NCBI GenBank assembly: GCA_002371115.1
Contig: DFFY01000031.1
Span: forward strand, 1-30,308
Source: Bacteroidales bacterium UBA3764
GTDB lineage: Bacteria > Bacteroidota > Bacteroidia > Bacteroidales > UBA932
Length of the DNA: 30,308 nucleotides
Direction: 5' to 3'
The notes under the pieces are model-generated. The model saw only the letters and a program-made list of their open reading frames with translations. It did not search any database and was not told the DNA's origin. Shown in pieces: positions 1 through 6,264 of the stretch. The stretch's first letter is position 1. The number at the start of each line of letters is the position of its first letter. Both the position numbers and the translations under genes were made by a program.

Positions 1-1022
1 GCCTTGATGCGCTTCATCACGCCCTGGATGGCGCTCTGCCGGAAATTGTCCGAGCCCTCCTTCATGGTGAGGCGGAAAACGCCCACCGTCACCTCTTTTT
101 CCTGCGCCGCATTCCACTGGTTGTCGGACCGATAGGCATAATACCCGGCTTTCTCCAGCACCCGGTCCGCAATGAAGTCCTTGCGGGTGCGGTTGCTTTC
201 CACTACGGCGGCAATCAGGTTCTCGGGGACATCGGCATAATTGGCCAGGAGCTGTTTGGTGTCCTTGGGCAGGCAATAGCCGCCATAGCCGAAGGACGGA
301 TTGTTATAATGGGAGCCGATGCGCGGATCCAGTCCGACGCCCTGGATGATGGCGGCGCTGTCCAGGCCCTTGATTTCCGCATAGGTGTCCAGTTCGTTGA
401 AGAAACTCACGCGAAGAGCCAGGTACGTATTGGAGAACAGCTTGACGGCCTCCGCCTCCGTTGTGCCCATATAGAGCACCGGAACATCCTTCTTGAGGGC
501 GCCCTCCAGCAGCAGGCCGGCAAACGCCTCCGCCCGGGAGCGCTCCCCGCCCACGATGATGCGGGACGGATACAGGTTGTCGTACAGGGCCTTGGATTCC
601 CGCAGGAACTCCGGCGAGAACAGCAGGTTGTCCATCTTCCGGGAAGCGGTGAAGCCCACCGGGATGGTGGATTTGATTACCAGCGTAGCGGCCGGATTCA
701 CCTTGGTAACGCTTTCGATGACCGCCTCTACGGCTGACGTATCGAAGAAATTGGTGGCGGAGTCATAGTTGGTGGGCGCGGCGATAATGACCAGGTCCGC
801 CTCCCTATAGGCCTTTTCCCCGTCCAGGGTGGCCGTCAGGTCCAGCTTTTCCTCCGCTAAATACTTCTCGATGTACTCGTCACGGATGGGGCTCACGCGG
901 CGGTTGATTTTGTCCACTTTTTCCGGAACTACATCCACCACGGTGACCGGATTTTTCCGGGACAGCAACACGGCCAGGGACAGACCGACGTACCCGGCGC
1001 CGGCAACAGCAATTTTAGTCAT
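1..1022 (-). CDS. ugd: UDP-glucose/nucleotide-sugar 6-dehydrogenase, 3' end outside window
   Basis: This is a member of the UDP-glucose/GDP-mannose dehydrogenase family, which oxidises a UDP-sugar to the UDP-uronic acid using two NAD+ and supplies precursors for surface polysaccharides. Translation from ATG at 1022 gives an N-terminal Rossmann motif (GAGYVG, residues 7-12), an STIPVG segment, FSPEFLRES, and the catalytic-cysteine motif GGYCLPKD with Cys250. About 340 residues are present. The family is usually about 390-430, so the C-terminal part of the UDP-binding domain lies beyond base 1. The start overlaps the last 8 nt of gmhA (ATGACTAA), so the two are probably translated together from the gmhA promoter. 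The exact sugar substrate (UDP-glucose or another) is inferred; the dehydrogenase family itself is clear. Confidence 0.93.
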   Translation of the reverse strand, partial: MTKIAVAGAGYVGLSLAVLLSRKNPVTVVDVVPEKVDKINRRVSPIRDEYIEKYLAEEKLDLTATLDGEKAYREADLVIIAAPTNYDSATNFFDTSAVEAVIESVTKVNPAATLVIKSTIPVGFTASRKMDNLLFSPEFLRESKALYDNLYPSRIIVGGERSRAEAFAGLLLEGALKKDVPVLYMGTTEAEAVKLFSNTYLALRVSFFNELDTYAEIKGLDSAAIIQGVGLDPRIGSHYNNPSFGYGGYCLPKDTKQLLANYADVPENLIAAVVESNRTRKDFIADRVLEKAGYYAYRSDNQWNAAQEKEVTVGVFRLTMKEGSDNFRQSAIQGVMKRIK

Positions 1023-1605
1023 GGTTTCCAAACAGGTTTTGTTCAACATATTCACAAAGGATATGGCCGATAAGCGTATGGCATTCCTGGATGCGGGGCG
1101 TATCGGCAGAAGGAACATGCAGCACATGGTCGTACGCGTCCATCCGGCAGGCTTTTCCTCCTACAAGCGCCACGCTCACGATGCCCTTCTCCCGGCAGGC
1201 ATCCAGGGCCCGCAGCAGGTTTTCCGAGTTCCCGGAAGTGGAGAGTCCCACAAAGACGTCGCCCGGACGGCCGCAGGCGATAAGCTGACGGTAGAACACC
1301 TCCCCGTAGCCGTAATCATTGCCGATGGCGGTAAGGATGGACGTATCCACCGTAAGGGCCATGGCCGGCAAACCCGGACGGCTCAGCCGGAATTTGTTCA
1401 CCAGTTCCGCCGCCATGTGCTGGGCATCCGCCGCAGAGCCGCCGTTTCCGGCCCAGAGGGTTTTACCACCATGCCGATAGGTTTTTACCAGGAGATTAGC
1501 GACATCGGCCAGGCCTTGCAGGGCCTTCTCATCGTTGAGGAAAGCTTCCATGACGCGGGCAGAAGCCGCCACTTGCGCTTTCACTTGTTCCATTGTGCAT
1601 TTCAT
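1015..1605 (-). CDS. gmhA: Phosphoheptose isomerase-like SIS-domain protein (GmhA)
   Basis: A 196-residue SIS-domain protein of the size of GmhA, which converts sedoheptulose 7-phosphate to D-glycero-D-manno-heptose 7-phosphate for heptose synthesis in LPS or glycans. Visible family motifs are WAGNGGSAADAQHMAAEL, which forms the sugar-phosphate site, the STSGNSEN loop typical of SIS domains, and a C-terminal IQECHTLIGHILCEYVE helix carrying the conserved Glu/His. The start chosen is the ATG at 1605 (MKCTMEQ). The open frame extends to 1656, but a -7 promoter box at 1612-1619 lies inside that extension, only 6 nt before this ATG, and the extra residues look non-coding. A further ATG at 1593 is possible. 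It overlaps the downstream dehydrogenase by 8 nt. Other SIS isomerases such as DiaA-like proteins are an alternative, but the sugar-nucleotide neighbour favours GmhA. Confidence 0.88.
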   Translation of the reverse strand: MKCTMEQVKAQVAASARVMEAFLNDEKALQGLADVANLLVKTYRHGGKTLWAGNGGSAADAQHMAAELVNKFRLSRPGLPAMALTVDTSILTAIGNDYGYGEVFYRQLIACGRPGDVFVGLSTSGNSENLLRALDACREKGIVSVALVGGKACRMDAYDHVLHVPSADTPRIQECHTLIGHILCEYVEQNLFGNHD

Positions 1606-1607
1606 AG

Positions 1608-1639
1608 TTTGCAAAGATAACATAAAATCCGTATTTTTG
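1608..1639 (+). promoter_or_regulatory. rnhA-pdxA-recG promoter (TTTG, 20 nt, TATTTTTG)
   Basis: TTTG at 1608-1611, a 20-nt spacer and TATTTTTG at 1632-1639 match the Bacteroidota -33/-7 promoter. Only CATACT separates the -7 box from the rnhA ATG at 1646, so the message is predicted to be leaderless or nearly so. This placement also argues against the longer upstream start at 1535. Confidence 0.8.
1612..1619 (-). promoter_or_regulatory. -7 box of the gmhA promoter (TATCTTTG)
   Basis: On the minus strand the sequence is TATCTTTG followed by CAAACT and then the gmhA ATG. It matches the Bacteroidota housekeeping -7 consensus TAnnTTTG. No good TTG element is seen about 20 nt upstream. The 6-nt gap to the start codon predicts transcription starting at or next to the ATG. 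The same bases abut the -33 box of the divergent rnhA promoter. Confidence 0.7.
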
Positions 1640-1645
1640 CATACT

Positions 1646-2128
1646 ATGACGGACAAGAAACCACCTATTTACCTTTATACAGACGGTGCCGCAAGCGGCA
1701 ATCCGGGCCCCGGAGGCTACGGAATCGTCCTGCGCTGCGGCAGCTATGAGAAAGAACTGTCGGGCGGTTTCGCCTGCACCACCAACAACCGGATGGAGCT
1801 GCTGGCCGTCATCGTGGGCCTGGAACAAATCCGCTGGGACAATGCGGAAGTCCATGTCTGGAGCGATTCTTCCTACGTGGTAAAAGCCCTCAACGAGGGC
1901 TGGCTGGAAAAATGGAAGAGCTCCGGCTTCAAAGGCAAAAAGAATGTGGACCTGTGGCTCCGCTTCGATGCCGTGTACAAGCGGCACCGGGTGGCGTTCC
2001 ACTGGCTCAAGGGCCACGCCGGCCATCCGGAAAACGAGCGCTGCGACCGCCTGGCCGTAGCCGCCTACCACCAACCCAACCTGCCGGCAGACAACGGCTA
2101 TCTGGCAGAAAACACCCAGTTAATCTAA
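1646..2128 (+). CDS. rnhA: Ribonuclease HI
   Basis: A 160-residue type 1 RNase H, which cleaves the RNA strand of RNA-DNA hybrids (R-loops, Okazaki primers). All catalytic residues are visible in order: Asp13 in YTDG, Glu51 in NRMEL, Asp74 in WSDS, His124 in GHAGH and Asp134 in ERCD. The basic-protrusion helix (GWLEKWKSSGFKGKKN) is present, so this is the bacterial RNase HI form. The start at 1646 (MTDKKPPIY) places the beta-1 strand at the normal distance from the N-terminus. The open frame runs back to 1535, but that part overlaps the gmhA gene and the promoter. It is followed after 13 nt by pdxA and is the first gene of a probable rnhA-pdxA-recG operon. Confidence 0.95.
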   Translation: MTDKKPPIYLYTDGAASGNPGPGGYGIVLRCGSYEKELSGGFACTTNNRMELLAVIVGLEQIRWDNAEVHVWSDSSYVVKALNEGWLEKWKSSGFKGKKNVDLWLRFDAVYKRHRVAFHWLKGHAGHPENERCDRLAVAAYHQPNLPADNGYLAENTQLI

Positions 2129-2141
2129 AAAATTCACCAAT

Positions 2142-3182
2142 ATGGCACTTCCCAAACTTGTTGTGGGTATCACCCAGGGAGACAGCAACGGCATCGGCTA
2201 CGAAGTCATCATCAAATCGCTGGCCGACGAGCGCATCCTGGACTCCTTCACCCCTGTCATCTACGGCTCATCCAAGCTGATGGGCTTTTACCGGAAAACG
2301 CTGCATAACATCGGCCCCATGGACGTGAACGTAATCTCGTCTGCGGCCGATGCCCGTCCGCGCAAAATTAACCTGGTCAACTGCCTGCCGGACAGCATTT
2401 ATGCCGAGCCCGGCCAAAGCACGCCGGAGAGCGCCAAGAACGCCATCGCCGCGCTGGACGCTGCTGTGAAAGACCTCAAAGACGGCCAGATAGACGTCCT
2501 GGTCACCGCCCCGATCAACAAGCGTGCGATGCATGCGGAAGGCTTTTCCAATACCGGGCACACAGAATTTCTCCAAAAGGAGTTTGGCGTGGAAGACGTT
2601 ACCATGATTATGGTGAGCGAGCAAATCAAGATTGGCGTGGTCACCGGCCACATTCCCCTCCGGGACGTTCCCAAAAGCATTTCCAAGGAAGCCATCCTGG
2701 GCAAACTGCGTATCATGAAAGCCTCGCTGGAGCGTGACTTTGGCGTGGCGGATCCCAAGATTGCCGTACTGGGCCTGAACCCGCACTGCGGAGACGGCGG
2801 CCTGCTGGGCGACGAAGAGCAGAACATCATCCTCCCGGCCGTGAAGGCGGCCCAGGAGGAAGGTATCCAGGCGTTCGGTCCCTACTCCCCCGACGGTTTC
2901 TTCGGCCTGGGCAATTACAGCCGCTTCGACGCAACGCTGGCCATGTATCACGACCAAGGCCTGGCGCCGTTCAAAGCCCTCGCCTTTGCCGACGGCGTCA
3001 ACTACACCGCCGGCCTGCCTGTGGTGCGCACCTCGCCGGACCACGGCACCGCCTACGAGATGGCCGGCCGCGACGAGGCGGACCCGCGTTCCATGATGAG
3101 CGCCATTTACACGGCCATCGACATTTTCCGCAAACGCCTCCAATACGACTCCCTGATGGAAGGGAGACTGGTGGAGAAATAA
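2142..3182 (+). CDS. pdxA: 4-hydroxythreonine-4-phosphate dehydrogenase
   Basis: A 346-residue PdxA, the NAD-dependent oxidase/decarboxylase that turns 4-phosphohydroxy-L-threonine into 3-amino-2-oxopropyl phosphate in the DXP-dependent pyridoxal 5'-phosphate pathway. Family signatures run in order: ITQGDSNGIGYEV at the N-terminus, VTAPINK, NTGHTEFL with a metal-ligand His, VTGHIPLRDV, LNPHCGDGG, YHDQGLAPFK with another metal-ligand His, and the C-terminal VRTSPDHGTAYE. Length and motif order are normal and nothing is missing. It sits between rnhA (13 nt upstream) and recG (22 nt downstream) on the same strand. The grouping is probably only co-transcription, with no obvious pathway link. No other pdx gene is in the window. 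Confidence 0.95.
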   Translation: MALPKLVVGITQGDSNGIGYEVIIKSLADERILDSFTPVIYGSSKLMGFYRKTLHNIGPMDVNVISSAADARPRKINLVNCLPDSIYAEPGQSTPESAKNAIAALDAAVKDLKDGQIDVLVTAPINKRAMHAEGFSNTGHTEFLQKEFGVEDVTMIMVSEQIKIGVVTGHIPLRDVPKSISKEAILGKLRIMKASLERDFGVADPKIAVLGLNPHCGDGGLLGDEEQNIILPAVKAAQEEGIQAFGPYSPDGFFGLGNYSRFDATLAMYHDQGLAPFKALAFADGVNYTAGLPVVRTSPDHGTAYEMAGRDEADPRSMMSAIYTAIDIFRKRLQYDSLMEGRLVEK

Positions 3183-3204
3183 TTACGCCCCCCCTGCCGG
3201 CAAG

Positions 3205-5334
3205 ATGAACCTGGATACGGCCATACAGTACCTGCCAGGGGTGGGGCCCAAACGGGCGGAACTCCTGCTTTCCGAGCTGGGAATCGGCACGGTGGGAGAT
3301 CTGGTGCGCACCTATCCGTTCCGCTACATTGACCGCAGCAGCATTGTCCGCATTGCCGATGTCCACCCGGACCTGGCCCAGGTGCAGGTGCGCGCCATGG
3401 TCACCAAGGTCCGGCTATATGGGAAAAACGGCGTGGAGCTCCCTGCCGATAAACTCAAGTACAACATGGTGAGCCGACTGAGCGCTATGGTGGCGGATGA
3501 CAGCGGGGAGATGGAAATGGTGTTCTTCAAGGGTGTGAAGTGGATGCACGCGCGCCTTGTTCCCGGCCACACGTTCATCTTCTTCGGGAAGCCAGCCTTC
3601 TTTGGGACCCGCCTGAATATGGTGCATCCGGAGGTGGATGCGCCGGACAGCGCCAATACGGGCGTGCTTACCGGCGTGTACAATTCCACGGAGAAACTCA
3701 AATCGGCAGGAATTACAGGCAAGGTGATGCTCAAGCTCATCGGAGCGGCGCTGGAAGGCGTGCTGCCCACTTTGCAGGATACGCTTCCGGACTATATCCT
3801 GAAGGAGAAAGGGCTGGTGCCGCTCACCTATGCGCTCCGGCAAATCCACTTCCCGGTGGACCAGAACGCCCTTGCCAAGGCCACCTATCGGCTCAAATTC
3901 GAGGAACTGTTCCTCTTGCAGCTTTCCCTGCTCAAACAAAAATACGTCCGCAGCCGCAGCGCCGTGGGGCTCAATATGCCTGCTGTCGGAGAAGCGTTCA
4001 ACGCCTGCTACAAGGCATTGCCGTATGAACTCACGGGCGCCCAGAAGCGTGTTATCCGGGAAATCCGCGAAGACATGCGCAGCGGGCACCAGATGAACCG
4101 CCTTTTGCAGGGCGACGTGGGCTCCGGCAAAACCATGGTGGCGGTGCTCAGCGCGCTCATCGCCGTGGGAAACGGGTACCAGGCCTGCCTGATGGCGCCC
4201 ACGGAAGTGCTTGCCCAGCAGCATTTTGCCAATGTCTCCAAATACCTGAAGCCCACCGGGGTCAAGGTGGCCCTCCTCACCGGCAACACCGGGGTCAAGG
4301 ACCGTCGGGAAATCCATGCCGGCCTGGAGGACGGGCGCATCGGGGTCCTCATCGGCACGCATGCGCTCATTGAAGACACGGTGCATTTCCGGGCGCTGGG
4401 ACTGGCCATTGTGGACGAGCAGCACCGCTTTGGCGTTGAGCAGCGCGCCCGCCTCTGGAACAAAGGCTGGCAGGGCGTTCCGCCGCACGTGCTGGTGATG
4501 ACCGCTACGCCCATTCCTCGCACGCTGGCCATGACCCTGTACGGAGACCTGGACGTTTCCGTGATTGACGAGATGCCGCCGGGCCGCAAGCCGGTTCAGA
4601 CCTTGTGCGTAGGAGAGGGCAAGCGCCACGCCATGCATAATTTCATCCGGGACGAGATTGCCAAGGGCCGGCAGGCGTTCATTGTGTATCCGCTCATCTT
4701 TGAGAGCGAAAAGCTGGACTACAAGAACCTGGAACTGGGGTATGAGGAAATTGTGAAAGCCTTCCCGCTGCCGCAGTACAAGGTGGCCATCGTCCATGGG
4801 CAGCAGACGCCGCAGGAAAAGGCGTTCAACATGGATGCCTTTGCCGCCGGGCGGGCCAACATCCTGGTTTCCACCACGGTGATTGAAGTGGGCGTGGACG
4901 TGCCCAACGCCTCCGTCATGGTGATAGAAAGCGCGGAACGCTTTGGCTTGAGCCAGTTGCACCAGCTGCGCGGCCGTGTGGGCCGGGGCGCGGAGCGCTC
5001 CTACTGCATTCTCATGCGGGGTAACAAGGTGTCCAAGGAAAGCCAGAAGCGGCTGGACCTCCTGTGCGCCACGGAGAACGGTTTTGAGCTGGCGGAGGAG
5101 GACATGAAGATGCGCGGCCCCGGGGACCTGGAAGGCACCCAGCAGAGCGGCCTTCCCATCAGCCTCAACATTGCCTCCCTGGCCAAGGACGGGCTCATCC
5201 TGAGCGACGCCCGCGGCTATGCCCAGCACATCCTGGACCAGGACCCCGGCCTCACGGCAGAAAAAAATGCCCCGCTCGCAGCAGAACTGCGGCGGGACAA
5301 ATACCAAACCAAGGATTATTCCCGAATTTCCTAA
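3205..5334 (+). CDS. recG: ATP-dependent DNA helicase RecG
   Basis: A 709-residue RecG, a superfamily 2 helicase that remodels stalled replication forks and Holliday junctions. The N-terminal helix-hairpin-helix-like segment (YLPGVGPKRAELL) and OB-fold wedge domain cover roughly residues 1-250. The helicase core has Walker A LLQGDVGSGKT, the DExH box as VDEQHRFG, motif III MTATPIPRT, motif V VSTTVIEVGVDVPNA and motif VI QLRGRVGRG. The C-terminal region has GPGDLEGTQQSG, the RecG-specific TRG-type motif region. Length is normal. It starts 22 nt after pdxA and closes the rnhA-pdxA-recG group; the following 96-nt gap holds the promoter for the capsule genes. Confidence 0.97.
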   Translation: MNLDTAIQYLPGVGPKRAELLLSELGIGTVGDLVRTYPFRYIDRSSIVRIADVHPDLAQVQVRAMVTKVRLYGKNGVELPADKLKYNMVSRLSAMVADDSGEMEMVFFKGVKWMHARLVPGHTFIFFGKPAFFGTRLNMVHPEVDAPDSANTGVLTGVYNSTEKLKSAGITGKVMLKLIGAALEGVLPTLQDTLPDYILKEKGLVPLTYALRQIHFPVDQNALAKATYRLKFEELFLLQLSLLKQKYVRSRSAVGLNMPAVGEAFNACYKALPYELTGAQKRVIREIREDMRSGHQMNRLLQGDVGSGKTMVAVLSALIAVGNGYQACLMAPTEVLAQQHFANVSKYLKPTGVKVALLTGNTGVKDRREIHAGLEDGRIGVLIGTHALIEDTVHFRALGLAIVDEQHRFGVEQRARLWNKGWQGVPPHVLVMTATPIPRTLAMTLYGDLDVSVIDEMPPGRKPVQTLCVGEGKRHAMHNFIRDEIAKGRQAFIVYPLIFESEKLDYKNLELGYEEIVKAFPLPQYKVAIVHGQQTPQEKAFNMDAFAAGRANILVSTTVIEVGVDVPNASVMVIESAERFGLSQLHQLRGRVGRGAERSYCILMRGNKVSKESQKRLDLLCATENGFELAEEDMKMRGPGDLEGTQQSGLPISLNIASLAKDGLILSDARGYAQHILDQDPGLTAEKNAPLAAELRRDKYQTKDYSRIS

Positions 5335-5375
5335 GCCTTTTCTATCTGCCATTTTTGTTCACAATACGCGCGCGA

Positions 5376-5407
5376 TTTGTATAAGTCGCGAAATCTGTGT
5401 AAATTTG
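5376..5407 (+). promoter_or_regulatory. Promoter of the polysaccharide export genes
   Basis: TTTG at 5376-5379, a 20-nt spacer and TAAATTTG at 5400-5407 match the Bacteroidota promoter. The expected start site leaves a short leader of roughly 15-20 nt before the ATG at 5431. The -33 box lies inside an inverted repeat, CGCGA-(10 nt)-TCGCG at 5371-5390, which could be an operator. Confidence 0.72.
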
Positions 5408-5430
5408 CACACTGATTTGGATTTTATATT

Positions 5431-6264
5431 ATGACATTTACTCAAAAGGCCGGTTCCCTGTTGGCCGTGTCACTTGTCCTTTTTGGGTGCAGCACGCCCA
5501 AAAACATTGCATATATGCAGGATAGCTATAATGACGCCATTGTGGAGACCATCAAGGCCAATCCCATCCGGCTCAAGCCCATGGACCAGATTTCCATCGT
5601 CGTAAACAGCCGGGACCCGCAAATTGCCACCATGTTCAACCTCATCTACGCGTCCCAGCGCCTTGGGGCAAGTACATCCATGAACGGCGGCTTATCCAAC
5701 GGCAACCAAATGCTTCTTCCCTATACGGTGGACAAGGATGGTGAAATTGATTTTCCCGTCCTCGGGAAAGTGAAGGTTGCCGGTCTCACCCGCGCGGAAA
5801 CAGCGGAGCACATTAAAAATCTGCTGATAGCAAGCAACCAAATCAAGGATCCCGTGGTTACAGTGGACTTCATGAATCTGGGATTCTCTGTCCTTGGAGA
5901 AGTGTCCAGACCCGGCCGTTACCGGATAGACCGGGACGCATTCACCATTCTGGACGCCATCTCCCTGGCCGGCGACCTCACCATCAACGGTCAGCGGGAG
6001 AATGTCACCCTCATCCGGAATTACGGAACGGCCCAGGAGATTTTCTACAAAATGAACCTGACCGACTCGGAAGATATTTTCTCTTCCCCCGCCTACTACC
6101 TGGAACAGGGAGACATTGTCTATGTAACCCCCAATCCCAAACGCCGCCGTGAGTCCACCGTATCGGCCAACAGCGCCTTTACGCCGTCCTTCTGGATCTC
6201 CCTTGCCTCTACGGCCACGTCCATCACATCTGCCATCCTCGTTATCGTTAGAACATCCAAGTAA
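5431..6264 (+). CDS. Polysaccharide export lipoprotein (Wza/BexD family)
   Basis: A 277-residue outer-membrane polysaccharide export protein, the periplasmic/outer-membrane conduit partner of a Wzc-type co-polymerase. A lipoprotein signal peptide is visible: hydrophobic stretch to VLFGC with the lipidated Cys20. The Poly_export domain covers about residues 45-150 (RLKPMDQISI, YTVDKDGEIDFPVLGKVKVAGLT), followed by an SLBB-type beta-grasp segment (FSVLGEVSRPGRY, LDAISLAGD). A hydrophobic C-terminal helix (about 250-275) matches the membrane-spanning helix of Wza-like proteins. Its stop codon overlaps the start of the kinase gene by one base (TAATG), so the two are coupled. It is the first gene after a recognisable promoter. 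Confidence 0.9.
   Translation: MTFTQKAGSLLAVSLVLFGCSTPKNIAYMQDSYNDAIVETIKANPIRLKPMDQISIVVNSRDPQIATMFNLIYASQRLGASTSMNGGLSNGNQMLLPYTVDKDGEIDFPVLGKVKVAGLTRAETAEHIKNLLIASNQIKDPVVTVDFMNLGFSVLGEVSRPGRYRIDRDAFTILDAISLAGDLTINGQRENVTLIRNYGTAQEIFYKMNLTDSEDIFSSPAYYLEQGDIVYVTPNPKRRRESTVSANSAFTPSFWISLASTATSITSAILVIVRTSK

Noticed and set aside
1535..1645. Upstream extension of rnhA to an ATG at 1535
   Set aside because: It would overlap gmhA codons and run through both promoter boxes; the RNase H fold begins correctly at 1646.
3415..5352. A 645-codon minus-strand open frame opposite recG
   Set aside because: RecG has every helicase motif on the plus strand; the antisense frame is a compositional shadow.
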